Assembly (NCBI RefSeq): GCF_018403245.1
Contig: NZ_BOSH01000001.1
Location: forward strand, 620,001-684,000
Length of the DNA: 64,000 nt
Direction of reading: 5' to 3'
Source of the DNA: Paenibacillus sp. J2TS4
GTDB lineage: Bacteria > Bacillota > Bacilli > Paenibacillales > NBRC-103111
Positions within the stretch are counted from its first letter, which is position 1. Each line of letters begins with the position of its first letter. This document shows, piece after piece, positions 43,434 through 52,595 of this stretch. A program made the position numbers and the translations under genes. The notes under the pieces were generated by a model. That model was not told where the DNA came from, searched no databases, and saw only the letters and a program-made list of their open reading frames with translations.

Positions 43434-44720
43434 ATGAAGCCGATAAAGGTTGGATTGCTTGGTTTGGGGACGGTAGGAACTGGAGTGGTCCGGATTGTGG
43501 AAGGCCATCAGGAAGATTTGGTCATGCAAACGGGCTCTCCGCTTAAGATAGAGAAGGTGTTGGTGAAAGACCGCAGCAAAGCGCGGAACATTTCGGTCAG
43601 CGAAGACAAGCTGACAGAGGATCCGTGGGAAATTATTTATAATGAAGACATTGATGTGGTTGTAGAAGTGATGGGCGGAATTGAGCCGGCCAAAACATAC
43701 ATCCTCGAGGCGCTTGCCCGAGGCAAGCATGTCGTCACGGCCAATAAAGATTTGATGGCCCTGCATGGACAGGAGATTCTGGCGAAAGCGGCTGATAAAA
43801 GCTGTGATGTCTTCTATGAAGCAAGTGTGGCGGGAGGCATTCCGATTATCCGCACGTTGATTGAAGGCTTTGCCTCCGACCGAATTACGAAAATTATGGG
43901 GATAGTGAATGGGACGACCAACTATATTTTGACAAAGATGAGTCAAGAAGGAGTCTCCTATGAAGAGGTGCTGAAGGAAGCGCAGCAATTAGGCTATGCC
44001 GAGGCCGACCCCACCTCTGATGTGGAAGGGTTGGACGCCGCAAGAAAAATGACCATTCTGGCGACACTTGGCTTTAACGTCCAAGTTTCGCTTGATGATG
44101 TGAGTGTAAGAGGAATCAGCTCTATCTCCAAAGAGGATATCCTGTACGGGCAGAAGCTCGGGTATGAAGTCAAGCTGCTCGGAATCGCTGAATGCCGGGA
44201 TGACTCGATCAGCGTCACCGTGCAACCGACGATGGTTAAAAAATCGCATCCATTGGCTTCCGTCAACGGGGTTTTCAATGCGGTGTATGTGTATGGAGAA
44301 GCGGTGGGCGAAACGATGTTCTACGGCCCGGGAGCCGGGGAATTGCCTACGGCTACTTCGATTGTCGCCGATTTGGTGGCGGTAGCCAAAAATCAGAATC
44401 TTGGGGTTAGCGGACGAAGGCTCTTTACTCCATACAAGGAAAAGAAGCTTAAATCCGATGAGCAGGTGGACTACAAAAACTTTATTTTGCTGCATGTGGA
44501 AGATGATCCTGGAGTGCTGGCCAAAATTGCGAAGGTATTCGCGGAACATGAGGTTAGTCTGGAATCGGTGCTGCAGCAGCCAAATCCCCACAATCCGAAG
44601 GCAGAAATTATTATCATTACTCATGATGCCAATCAGGCAAGCATGAAGAAGGTGCTGGAGGATTTCCAGACCCTGGATGTCGTTCATAAAGTGAAGAGCG
44701 TCTACCGGGTAGAAGGTTAA
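43434..44720 (+). CDS. hom: Homoserine dehydrogenase
   Basis: Hom reduces aspartate semialdehyde to homoserine with NAD(P)H, the branch point to threonine and methionine. ATG at 43434 gives MKPIKVGLLGLGTVGTGVV (428 residues); ATG at 43419 is possible. The nucleotide-binding glycine loop, the catalytic region with VTANKDLMALHG and YEASVAGGIPIIRTL, the signature GIVNGTTNYILTKM and a C-terminal ACT domain (about 350-425) for feedback control are visible. Confidence 0.97.
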   Translation: MKPIKVGLLGLGTVGTGVVRIVEGHQEDLVMQTGSPLKIEKVLVKDRSKARNISVSEDKLTEDPWEIIYNEDIDVVVEVMGGIEPAKTYILEALARGKHVVTANKDLMALHGQEILAKAADKSCDVFYEASVAGGIPIIRTLIEGFASDRITKIMGIVNGTTNYILTKMSQEGVSYEEVLKEAQQLGYAEADPTSDVEGLDAARKMTILATLGFNVQVSLDDVSVRGISSISKEDILYGQKLGYEVKLLGIAECRDDSISVTVQPTMVKKSHPLASVNGVFNAVYVYGEAVGETMFYGPGAGELPTATSIVADLVAVAKNQNLGVSGRRLFTPYKEKKLKSDEQVDYKNFILLHVEDDPGVLAKIAKVFAEHEVSLESVLQQPNPHNPKAEIIIITHDANQASMKKVLEDFQTLDVVHKVKSVYRVEG

Positions 44721-44767
44721 GCCGAGGCAAGAGACTATAAAACTGACAATATAGGAGAGCCTGAACT

Positions 44768-45829
44768 ATGAGATATTTAGGATTGCTGGAAACTTACAAA
44801 TCATATTTGCCTGTCAACGAGAATACGCCGATGATTACGCTGCACGAGGGGAATACACCCCTCGTCCATGCGGAGAAGCTGTCCGAGGAATTGGACCTGG
44901 ATATTTATTTCAAATACGAAGGACTTAATCCGACCGGATCTTTCAAGGACCGGGGGATGGTGATGGCGGTAGCCAAGGCGATGGAGGAAGGCAGCCGGAC
45001 CATCATGTGTGCATCGACCGGCAATACATCGGCCGCGGCGGCAGCTTATGCGGCACGAGGAAATTTGAACTGTATCGTCTTGATCCCTAATAATAATATT
45101 GCTCTCGGCAAACTGGCCCAGGCTATCATCTATGGAGCTAAAGTCATCGCAATTGAAGGAAATTTCGATCGTGCTTTGGAAATTGTTCGCGAAATTACGG
45201 CTAAGCATCCGATCACACTCGTGAACTCTGTTAATCCATACCGGATTGAAGGGCAAAAGACGGCCGCTTTTGAAGTTTGTGACCAGCTTGGCAAAGCTCC
45301 CGACTATCTGGCTATTCCGGTCGGCAATGCCGGGAACATTACGGCTTATTGGAAAGGGTTCAAAGAGTATCATCAGCTTGGCAAAGCTTCTGCCCTGCCG
45401 AAAATGATCGGATTTGAAGCCGAAGGGGCCATGGCGATTGTTAAAGGAGAGCCAATCCGTGATCCGGAAACAGTAGCTACGGCGATCCGAATCGGGAATC
45501 CGGCCACCTGGTCGGGTGCCGTCAATGCGGCTAATGAATCCGGCGGCCAAATCAATTATGTGACTGACGAGCAAATCGTTCACGCTTACCGGTCCATCGC
45601 TTCGAAGGAAGGGATATTCGCCGAACCCGCATCGGCTGCTTCGATTGCCGGCGTGATCAAGCTGAAGCAGGAAGGCTATTTTGCCGGTGGCGAATCGGTC
45701 GTATGTGTACTGACCGGACATGGTCTGAAGGATCCGAATATTGCCATCAAGAGTGTAGAGGCAGAGCCGTTGGTCGTTGAAGACAACGAGCAGGCGGTCA
45801 TGGAAGCGATCCGGAAGCTTGAAGCGTAA
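44768..45829 (+). CDS. thrC: Threonine synthase
   Basis: ThrC converts O-phosphohomoserine to threonine with PLP. The 353-residue length is that of the shorter Bacillus type. The PLP lysine is in [16 protein letters not shown]; the phosphate loop is seen as [32 protein letters not shown] is also typical. ATG at 44768 has AGGAGAG upstream. thrB follows at once. Confidence 0.97.
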   Translation: MRYLGLLETYKSYLPVNENTPMITLHEGNTPLVHAEKLSEELDLDIYFKYEGLNPTGSFKDRGMVMAVAKAMEEGSRTIMCASTGNTSAAAAAYAARGNLNCIVLIPNNNIALGKLAQAIIYGAKVIAIEGNFDRALEIVREITAKHPITLVNSVNPYRIEGQKTAAFEVCDQLGKAPDYLAIPVGNAGNITAYWKGFKEYHQLGKASALPKMIGFEAEGAMAIVKGEPIRDPETVATAIRIGNPATWSGAVNAANESGGQINYVTDEQIVHAYRSIASKEGIFAEPASAASIAGVIKLKQEGYFAGGESVVCVLTGHGLKDPNIAIKSVEAEPLVVEDNEQAVMEAIRKLEA

Positions 45830-45850
45830 ATGGAAACTGGAGTGAACGAT

Positions 45851-46864
45851 ATGAACAAGGCGAAAGTCCGGGTCCGGGTTCCCGCCAGTACAGCTAACCT
45901 GGGACCAGGCTTCGACAGTCTCGGAATGGCTCTTAATCTATACGCCTGGATCGAGATGAGTCGATCCGAGACAACGAGCATTCATCTATATGGAGACCAT
46001 ATGGATCAGGTGCCGACGGACAAAACGAATTTGATTTATAAAGTGGCTCAGATGGTATTTGCAGAAGCGGAAGTGGAATGTCCGGATCTGGAAATATCGG
46101 TTTACAGCGATATTCCGCTTACCCGCGGCCTCGGAAGCAGTGCATCGGCCATCGTTGGAGCGCTCGCAGCGGCCAACCAATTAATCGGCAGTCCGTTGTC
46201 GGCGGATAAGCTGTTCCAAATGTCGAGCGCTTTGGAGAAGCATCCCGACAACGTAGGAGCATCGCTATTCGGAGGAATTATCGCGGCTTATTGGGACGGG
46301 GAGCGGGCGGAATATATTAAAATCGAGCCCAAGCCGAACCTGAAGGTGCTTGTCGCGATTCCGGAGTTCCATTTATCAACCGATAAAGCGCGGAAAGTGC
46401 TGCCCGACTACGTTCCGCTGAAGGATGCTGTATTTAATGTCAGCCATACTTCCTTGCTAGTCGCGGCCCTCTGCAGCGGGCGATATGATTATATCCGCCA
46501 TGCGATGAAGGATGTTCTCCATCAACCGTATCGGGCGCAGCTTATTCCTGGAATGACGACGATTCTGGATAAAGCGACGGACTTCGGAGCGCTGGGGGTC
46601 GCGCTGAGCGGGGCGGGGCCTACGTTGCTAGCGCTGGTTGATGCGGATAGCGGCCATAAATCTAATCTGGAGCATTTTCTGCTGGAAACTTTACAGGCTG
46701 AGGAAGTTTCCGCCCGAACGATGTGGCTCAAGCCGTCTTTAACCGGGGTGGAGGTGCTCACTTCATGGGACGAGCAGCGAAGCTTCCTCGATAACATTAT
46801 ACATGGAGAAATGCCTCCAGCTAATAAAGGTGAAAGTGTTGGAAAAATGGGTGGATCGTATTAG
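45851..46864 (+). CDS. thrB: Homoserine kinase
   Basis: ThrB phosphorylates homoserine; GHMP kinase family. ATG at 45851 (GGAGTGA six bases upstream) gives MNKAKVRVRVPASTANLGPGFD, 337 residues; ATG at 45830 directly after the thrC stop is in frame but less likely. The ATP loop is PLTRGLGSSASAIVGALAA and the third GHMP motif is GVALSGAGPTLLAL. The order hom-thrC-thrB is that of B. subtilis. Confidence 0.97.
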   Translation: MNKAKVRVRVPASTANLGPGFDSLGMALNLYAWIEMSRSETTSIHLYGDHMDQVPTDKTNLIYKVAQMVFAEAEVECPDLEISVYSDIPLTRGLGSSASAIVGALAAANQLIGSPLSADKLFQMSSALEKHPDNVGASLFGGIIAAYWDGERAEYIKIEPKPNLKVLVAIPEFHLSTDKARKVLPDYVPLKDAVFNVSHTSLLVAALCSGRYDYIRHAMKDVLHQPYRAQLIPGMTTILDKATDFGALGVALSGAGPTLLALVDADSGHKSNLEHFLLETLQAEEVSARTMWLKPSLTGVEVLTSWDEQRSFLDNIIHGEMPPANKGESVGKMGGSY

Positions 46865-47005
46865 TTTTTAGGCACGCAAGGCCCATTTGTAGCACGCACT
46901 GCATTGTTTTGCTGTATATTATGCCAAAGGTCTATTCAACAGGGGATTTGACCAAGCTCATGTCCCGCTGCAATCCGCGCCGGCAGAGGTGTGCGCTCGG
47001 ACACG

Positions 47006-47040
47006 ATAGGCCTGCCGCATTGTATACGGCCCTATTTTTT
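47006..47040 (+). terminator. Terminator between thrB and pheA, possibly an attenuator
   Basis: ATAGGCC (47006-47012) pairs with GGCCCTAT (47028-47035), with one bulged base, followed by six T. CGGCAG (46981-46986) could instead pair with CTGCCG (47012-47017) across the left arm, so an alternative fold exists. Either a simple thrB terminator or a pheA attenuator. Confidence 0.65.
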
Positions 47041-47154
47041 ACAGCTCCTTAATTGCCGATCCGGGATGTACCTTCCATTGCCTTGCATTTTCCCAGGACA
47101 GGTGATAAGATTCATAAGAAAAACTTGATATTTTATACAAAGGAGAGGTCCGGG

Positions 47155-48030
47155 GTGACACGAATAGCCTTTCTTGGACCCGAGGGAACGGTATCTCAAG
47201 AATCTGCCCACTATTTTTTTAACAATGATAATTATGAATACATTCCGTATAATTTTATTTCGGATGTTTATAACGCAACCGTAACCGGGGAGACAGATGT
47301 CAGTGTAATTCCGATAGAAAATACGATTGACGGCTCCGTCAAGCTGCATGTGGACCAGTTGGTCATGGGTCATCTGCCCATCCAGGCGGAATGGATTTAT
47401 CCTTCGATGCAAAATTTAATCGGTTACAAGCCAGCGGGAGACGAGGGGTTCCAAGGGATCGACACGATTGTTTCGATTGATGTCGCTATTGCCCAATGCC
47501 GCGAATTTTTGAAAGCTCATTTGCCCGAGGTTCAATTTGAATTTGTCAGCAGTACGGCCGAAGGGGTTAGAAGGGTTCAGCAGCAGCAATCGGCGAATGT
47601 AGCTGCGATCGGTACGAGCTTGGCTGCCAAGCTGTACGGTTTGGACGTATTGGCGTCCAATATTACGGATCATCACAACAATTACACTCGCTTCATTCTG
47701 GTAGGGAATTCCCCGCCGCCGTTGAAGGCTGCCGATAACTATAAGACGACGGTATTGGTTACTCTTCCCGAGGATTATCCTGGAGCATTGCATCAGGTGT
47801 TGTCCGCTTTTGCCTGGAGAAGGATCAACCTGTCCAAGATTGAATCACGTCCCACTAAGCTGAAGCTTGGAACCTATTATTTTTACATTGATGTTGAGGC
47901 TTCAATGGATTCTGTCCTGCTGTGCTCAGCTATCGAGGAAGTCAAGGCTCTCGGCTGCCAGCTTCGCATTCTTGGCTCTTATCCCAGTTACAAATATGAA
48001 ACAACTGATACAGCACAATTGGAGGTGTAG
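47155..48030 (+). CDS. pheA: Prephenate dehydratase
   Basis: PheA turns prephenate into phenylpyruvate, the penultimate step of phenylalanine synthesis. GTG at 47155 (AAGGAGAGG about seven bases upstream) gives MTRIAFLGPEGTVSQESA, 291 residues. The catalytic domain shows IPIENTIDGSV and ITDHHNNYTRFILVG; the C-terminal ACT domain has PGALHQVLSAFAWRRINLSK followed by IESRP, the feedback site. It is not fused to chorismate mutase. ilvE follows after six bases. Confidence 0.96.
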   Translation: MTRIAFLGPEGTVSQESAHYFFNNDNYEYIPYNFISDVYNATVTGETDVSVIPIENTIDGSVKLHVDQLVMGHLPIQAEWIYPSMQNLIGYKPAGDEGFQGIDTIVSIDVAIAQCREFLKAHLPEVQFEFVSSTAEGVRRVQQQQSANVAAIGTSLAAKLYGLDVLASNITDHHNNYTRFILVGNSPPPLKAADNYKTTVLVTLPEDYPGALHQVLSAFAWRRINLSKIESRPTKLKLGTYYFYIDVEASMDSVLLCSAIEEVKALGCQLRILGSYPSYKYETTDTAQLEV

Positions 48031-48036
48031 GCATCC

Positions 48037-48915
48037 ATGGCACAATGGATCTATTTGAATGGAGAATATGTAACGAAAGAAGATGCCACTATCTCGGTTT
48101 ATGACCATGGCTTTTTGTATGGAGATGGGATCTTCGAAGGGATTCGGATCTACAATGGCAACATTTTCAAATGCAAGGAGCACTTGGACCGGCTGTACGA
48201 TTCAGCTAAATCCATTATGCTGAATATTCCTCTTTCCTATTCAGAGATGGAGGAAGCTTTAGTGGAGACGATCAAGAGAAACGGACTGAAAGATGGCTAT
48301 ATCCGTCTTGTTGTTTCGCGTGGACCTGGAGATTTGGGCTTGGATCCGCGGCGTTCTCCTAAAGCAAATGTAATCATAATTGTCGAACAGCTGTCGATTT
48401 ATCCGGAGGAAGCTTACGTGAACGGGCTGAAGACGGTTTCCGTATCTACCCGGCGCAATGTTCCTGATGCGTTAAACCCAAAGATCAAATCTCTGAACTA
48501 TTTAAATAACATTCTGGTCAAAATTCAGGCTAATCTCGCTGGAGTGGGTGAAGCCATCATGCTCAATTCGCAAGGGTATGTGGCCGAAGGCTCCTCGGAC
48601 AACATCTTTATTGTCAAGCGCGGGACGGTTTATACGCCTCCTTGCTATTGCGGGGCGCTGGAAGGGATCACTCGTGCGGCAATTATCGAAATCTGTCACA
48701 AAATCGGCTACACCGTAAAGGAGGAGCCATTTACGCTTCATGATGTGTACGTGGCTGATGAAGTCTTCTTCACGGGTACCGCTGCCGAGGTTATCGCTGT
48801 AAGAGAAGTAGATGCGCGTGTCATCGGCGAAGGCAAGGCGGGTCCGATTACGACTCACCTGCTGCAGGAGTTCCGTAAATTTGTTGAAATCGATGGGCTG
48901 AAAGTATACGAATAG
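48037..48915 (+). CDS. ilvE: Branched-chain amino acid aminotransferase (class IV)
   Basis: PLP enzyme that interconverts branched-chain 2-oxo acids and amino acids with glutamate. The 292-residue protein starts MAQWIYLNGEYVTKEDATISV; the PLP lysine is in NPKIKSLNYLNNI; the class IV signature EGSSDNIFIVKRGTVYTPP is present. The pairing with pheA suggests transamination of phenylpyruvate is a possible additional role. ATG at 48037 with GGAGG upstream. A terminator follows. Confidence 0.94.
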   Translation: MAQWIYLNGEYVTKEDATISVYDHGFLYGDGIFEGIRIYNGNIFKCKEHLDRLYDSAKSIMLNIPLSYSEMEEALVETIKRNGLKDGYIRLVVSRGPGDLGLDPRRSPKANVIIIVEQLSIYPEEAYVNGLKTVSVSTRRNVPDALNPKIKSLNYLNNILVKIQANLAGVGEAIMLNSQGYVAEGSSDNIFIVKRGTVYTPPCYCGALEGITRAAIIEICHKIGYTVKEEPFTLHDVYVADEVFFTGTAAEVIAVREVDARVIGEGKAGPITTHLLQEFRKFVEIDGLKVYE

Positions 48916-48942
48916 GTTTACGAATACAATAGTATTAGCAGG

Positions 48943-48984
48943 AAGCTTCTACGAAACCATTAATGGTTTTGTGGGAGCTTTTTT
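48943..48984 (+). terminator. Intrinsic terminator after ilvE
   Basis: AAGCTTCTACGAAACC (48943-48958) pairs with 48965-48980 (G.U pairs and one mismatch allowed), followed by TTTT. Confidence 0.85.
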
Positions 48985-48997
48985 GTATCCTGAAATA

Positions 48998-49047
48998 CCA
49001 CTTTCCTTGGAACGGAATGATCGCTGTCATTAGTGCCATATATATAG
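48998..49047. repeat. Dispersed repeat R1, part b (copy 3, 5' truncated)
   Basis: CCACTTTCCTTGGAACGGAA ... TTAGTGCCATATATATAGG. The upstream GAAGCTTCGGAGG part is missing; the TTCC/GGAA hairpin and right arm AGTGCC (49032-49037) are kept. Confidence 0.75.
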
Positions 49048-49109
49048 GAAATATGGAAGCTGCTTATTATTCGGAGGGCCAGATAAGAGATTTTTTCTCT
49101 TTAAAGGAT

Positions 49110-49136
49110 GTCAAAAGCCTATTTCCTGCATACAAT
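49110..49136 (+). promoter_or_regulatory. Candidate SigE promoter of the safA-like gene
   Basis: GTCAAAA (49110-49116), 12-base spacer, CATACAAT (49129-49136). The -10 fits the mother-cell SigE consensus exactly; the -35 fits partly. safA of B. subtilis is a mother-cell gene. Confidence 0.4.
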
Positions 49137-49287
49137 GTAATGTCATTTCTGGGCACGGTGAATGTGCCGGAGGCAAGGTCAGGTTCTTAGGCTTCAATCA
49201 TTAGGCACAGGGCGAGAGAGAACGGCTACCGAAGCAGTCGGCCCGAAGTCGTAGCCTCGTTCCGTACATTACAAGGAGGTTTTAGGC

Positions 49288-51588
49288 TTGAAAATCCATA
49301 TCGTCAAGAAAGGTGAGTCTTTATATCAATTGTCGAAAAAGTATCATGTGGATCTCGACAAATTGATCGAGTTCAACCCGCAAATCGCGGACCCGGACAA
49401 AATTGATGTTGGCATGAAGGTAAAAATCCCTTCCACATCCATACCGGTGGAACAGCCCGCAAGTGACATTGCCCATAAGCATATTGTTCAACAAGGGGAT
49501 ACTTTGTGGAAGCTTTCCCAGAAGTGGGGCATTCCGCTGAAAGCGATGATAGACGCTAATCCCCAGCTCAAAAATCCGAGTATTTTGATGACCGGGCAAT
49601 TGGTCTATATCCCGAAATGGAACCCGAATGCGCCTAATGTTTCCGGAAATGACGCAGCGCATGAAGCGAACCTGGGAGCACAATCGAATGTGATGCCAAT
49701 GAACGTTCCCCCTCATAAAAAGAACACGGCAGCCATTATTCAGGAAGTAACGGAAATGCCCCTGCCGGAAATGCCGTTCGTTGAAGAAGAGAAGGAAGAA
49801 ATAAAAGAGGTAATCGAAGAACTCAAGCCGGAAATCGAAGAGGAAAAAGTAGAAAAAGAAATCATCGAAGAAAAAGTAGAAAAAGAAATCATCGAAGAAA
49901 AAGTAGAAAAAGAAGTCATCGAAGAAAAAGTAGAAAAAGAAGTCATCGAAGAAAAAGTAGAAAAAGAAATCATCGAAGAAAAAATTGAAAAAGAAATCAT
50001 CGAAGAAAAAGTAGAGAATATCAACAAATCGGAAAATAAGTCCTATCCGCCAGAAAAAGTTGAGATTGAACAGGTGTTTGAGAAGAAGGAAACGTCTATT
50101 AGCCCATTGGAGAAATCGAAACATCACCATGCTTACCCTTCTGTCACCTATACGGAGCATTCCTTTGAGCAGTTTAATGTTCCCGCTGTTGAAGCAGCGG
50201 CGGAATATCCTGGATGGACGCAAACGGGTAAAAGTCCCAATATGCATCTTCAGTCCCATCAAGAGTGGCCAGCGTGGTCGAACCCAAATGTGGAAGCGAT
50301 GATGACTCCTTTTGAGCAAGCTAATCTTCCCCAACTCTCAAATGTATCTCCGAATCCATTGCCGGAATACGCGCTCCAGGCTTATGGAGCCTTGGAGAAG
50401 AAAGACTGTGGCTGCCATGATCAAGGCCATTACTGGCCCCAAGCTGCTCCTATGGCCGCTTATCCTGGCCTGGAATCTTATGCCATGCCTATGGCAAATG
50501 TAGGCCATATGCCGAATGTAGGTCAGATGCAAAGCTTAGGCCATATGCCGAATATGGGTTACATGCCGAGTGCAGGTCATATGGAAAGCTTAGAAAACAT
50601 GCCGAACGCAGGTCATATGTCCAACGTAGGTCATGTGTCGAATGCAGTGCCAAAAGCTAATGTAGAGGCTTTACAGGAGAAGGGGAAAAAGGAAAATATA
50701 AGCGGCGCCCTATTGAAGGAAAAAATGCACTCCTCCGATCACTGGTCGCACGAACATATGCATTCGATGGGCCATTGGCCGCACGATGGACATATGCATT
50801 CGATGGGCCACTGGCCGCACGATGGACATATGCATTCGATGGGCCACTGGCCGCACGATGGACATATGCATTCGATGGGCCACTGGCCGCACGATGGACA
50901 TATGCATTCGATGGGCCACTGGCCGCACGATGGTCATATGCACTCGATGGGCCACTGGCCGCATGATGGTCATATGCATTCGATGGGCCACTGGCCGCAT
51001 GATGGACATATGCATTCGATGGGCCACTGGCCGCATGATGGTCATATGCATTCGATGGGCCACTGGCCGCATGGCGGTCATATGGCGAATGTAGCTCCGA
51101 TGGCTAACGTATCCCCAATGGCCAATGTAAACTCCATGGCGGCGATGGAATCGATGCCGAATGCCGGGCATATGCCTATGGCTAATATGCAAGCGGTGGC
51201 GAATGTAGGGGCCGTCCCGAACATGGAATTCGCGCCTCGTGCCGAGGAGATGTTTTATTACGGAACAGTCGCGGATCCTTACGGTATACCTCAATGGGGA
51301 CCCTATTATGGGCAAACGGCCTGGGATTATTCGCCAATGACCGCGCCTTTATCCCACCAAGCAGGTGGAAGCGGGACAGAAACGGACTCAACGAACAGAG
51401 ATAGTGAGAATGAAGGAGTGCCTGCTGAGGAAGCTCAGGACGAAAAACGCGCAGAAATAAAGAAAAGCAACCCTTCCAAAGGCGGTAAGGCTGATTCCAA
51501 GGCTTCTCTGCATTCATTTACGCGCAAGAAAAAAAATCGGGCGGCGGTAAAGAAAACAAGAGCCAAAAATCCGTGGATTAACTACTAA
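49288..51588 (+). CDS. safA: SafA-like spore coat protein with two LysM domains and tandem repeats
   Basis: SafA-type proteins organise the inner spore coat at the cortex surface. TTG at 49288 has AAGGAGG upstream and gives 766 residues, much larger than the 387 of B. subtilis SafA. Two LysM domains occupy about residues 2-48 and 63-110. Then follow six and a half 9-residue units EEKVEKEII (49840-50016), a region of loose GHMPNVG-type units (50506-50650), nine 12-residue units HMHSMGHWPHDG (50755-51078), ANV/MAN-rich sequence, a Tyr/Trp/Pro-rich stretch and a very basic C-terminus. The His-rich block could bind metals. Synteny (pheA-safA-bofC-ruv) supports the name. Confidence 0.82.
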   Translation: MKIHIVKKGESLYQLSKKYHVDLDKLIEFNPQIADPDKIDVGMKVKIPSTSIPVEQPASDIAHKHIVQQGDTLWKLSQKWGIPLKAMIDANPQLKNPSILMTGQLVYIPKWNPNAPNVSGNDAAHEANLGAQSNVMPMNVPPHKKNTAAIIQEVTEMPLPEMPFVEEEKEEIKEVIEELKPEIEEEKVEKEIIEEKVEKEIIEEKVEKEVIEEKVEKEVIEEKVEKEIIEEKIEKEIIEEKVENINKSENKSYPPEKVEIEQVFEKKETSISPLEKSKHHHAYPSVTYTEHSFEQFNVPAVEAAAEYPGWTQTGKSPNMHLQSHQEWPAWSNPNVEAMMTPFEQANLPQLSNVSPNPLPEYALQAYGALEKKDCGCHDQGHYWPQAAPMAAYPGLESYAMPMANVGHMPNVGQMQSLGHMPNMGYMPSAGHMESLENMPNAGHMSNVGHVSNAVPKANVEALQEKGKKENISGALLKEKMHSSDHWSHEHMHSMGHWPHDGHMHSMGHWPHDGHMHSMGHWPHDGHMHSMGHWPHDGHMHSMGHWPHDGHMHSMGHWPHDGHMHSMGHWPHDGHMHSMGHWPHDGHMHSMGHWPHGGHMANVAPMANVSPMANVNSMAAMESMPNAGHMPMANMQAVANVGAVPNMEFAPRAEEMFYYGTVADPYGIPQWGPYYGQTAWDYSPMTAPLSHQAGGSGTETDSTNRDSENEGVPAEEAQDEKRAEIKKSNPSKGGKADSKASLHSFTRKKKNRAAVKKTRAKNPWINY
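49840..50016 (+). repeat. 27-bp tandem repeat coding EEKVEKEII units
   Basis: Six full 27-bp units and one partial, in frame within safA. Units differ mainly by ATC/GTC at the eighth codon, so the amplification is recent. Confidence 0.95.
50755..51078 (+). repeat. 36-bp tandem repeat coding HMHSMGHWPHDG units
   Basis: Nine 36-bp units in frame within safA, each starting CATATGCA. They are almost identical (CAC/CAT and GGA/GGT changes), and the last unit ends HGG. Confidence 0.97.
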
Positions 51589-51601
51589 GCTGGCAAAATT
51601 A

Positions 51602-51632
51602 GCGTATATTCCCTTTATTTCTGGATAAACTA
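51602..51632 (+). promoter_or_regulatory. Candidate forespore (SigF/SigG) promoter of bofC
   Basis: GTATA (51604-51608), 14-base gap, GGATAAACTA (51623-51632). This resembles the forespore SigF consensus and partly that of SigG. bofC is a forespore gene in B. subtilis. Confidence 0.45.
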
Positions 51633-51660
51633 AAAAAAAATTCAGAAGAAGGGGATTACC

Positions 51661-52344
51661 GTGAGCTTTTCAAGCCTAATTAAACAGCTGAAGAAGCTTT
51701 TAAAGCAAAAAAAACGATGGGTATCGTTGGGGCTCATTATTTTTGCCGCGGGAGTATCCATAACGGCTTCCGCTTATTATTTAAGTAAAGACAGGACGTC
51801 TACGGTCGAATTTCAAGAGGATAACTCCTTGCCTGTATGGAATTCTGATGTCCTTCTGTCCGATTCAGGACCGGAAAAGCAGAACAAAGAATGGATGGAC
51901 GTCCTGATGCGGGAGAACGAACCTAAACAGGTTTTTCACCAAATTAACTATGTTTGCGGAGAAGAGATCAGTTTGCTGGGCTGGTTGGAGCCGGAGGAAA
52001 TCGCTCAGTTATCTTCCCGGTATCCGAATGCTCTTTTGACTGTAAATGAACATTCCCAGGTTTATTTAACGGAGAAAATAGACGATTTATCGGAACAATG
52101 TAAAGGAAATGCTTATTTCGGAATTGATAAAGACGGCAATTTATCGTTGTTCAAGGGTATCCCGTCCAATGATCAAATTATCCGAACGTTTTTCCAATTA
52201 AATGTTCAGCATCTGAAGAGCAGTCTTCCAAGAGAAACATTAGATCAACTGTATAATGGCATTCGCATTATGGATTTTGACGATTACAACAGCGTAATTT
52301 CAACCTTCAGCGATTATGCCGTCCAGGGAAATAAAGCCGAGTAG
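51661..52344 (+). CDS. bofC: Bypass-of-forespore protein BofC
   Basis: BofC is secreted from the forespore into the intermembrane space, where it restrains the SpoIVB signalling protease and so the timing of SigK activation. GTG at 51661 gives 227 residues. A basic N-terminus and a hydrophobic segment (about residues 21-38, WVSLGLIIFAAGVSITASAYYL) act as export signal or anchor. The conserved domain is seen as INYVCGEEISLLGWLEPEEIAQLSSRYP and, later, NAYFGIDKDGNLSLFKGIP. SpoIVFAB, the protease it finally controls, is at 34.7-36.4 kb of this window. Confidence 0.88.
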   Translation: MSFSSLIKQLKKLLKQKKRWVSLGLIIFAAGVSITASAYYLSKDRTSTVEFQEDNSLPVWNSDVLLSDSGPEKQNKEWMDVLMRENEPKQVFHQINYVCGEEISLLGWLEPEEIAQLSSRYPNALLTVNEHSQVYLTEKIDDLSEQCKGNAYFGIDKDGNLSLFKGIPSNDQIIRTFFQLNVQHLKSSLPRETLDQLYNGIRIMDFDDYNSVISTFSDYAVQGNKAE

Positions 52345-52544
52345 CGTCCCAACATGAGTGAGCTGAACCTCAGTCAGCCGGATAAAAGAGTGGATATGGA
52401 TAGTTCGATCCTTTCCGGAAACGGCGATCGATTCCGGCATATTTTCAACATAAGGCAGTGAAGCGAAAGAAAGCCCCTTTTCGTTTCCTGCCTATTTGTC
52501 ATTCACAAATCTTCCTCCTTCTACTCATAGTTAAGATTATCTGC

Positions 52545-52550
52545 TATAAT
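52545..52550 (+). promoter_or_regulatory. Candidate extended -10 of ruvC
   Basis: TGC-TATAAT ends at 52550, 46 bases ahead of ruvC; the -35 is weak (TACTCA at 17-base spacing). Confidence 0.5.
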
Positions 52551-52595
52551 GACAAGGAATACATATGTTCGCTTGTGAGATTGGAGAGAGAACCA

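Noticed and set aside
48963..49190. 75-codon plus-strand frame after ilvE
   Set aside because: It begins inside the ilvE terminator and runs through repeat R1b.
49321..50334. 337-codon minus-strand frame opposite safA
   Set aside because: Its Phe-rich repeats are the reverse reading of the Glu/Lys repeats of safA.
50755..51078. Regular 36-bp direct repeats resembling a CRISPR array
   Set aside because: Units are contiguous without spacers, in frame, and encode a 12-residue peptide repeat inside safA.
52353..52460. 35-codon plus-strand frame between bofC and ruvC
   Set aside because: No ribosome binding site and no recognisable features.
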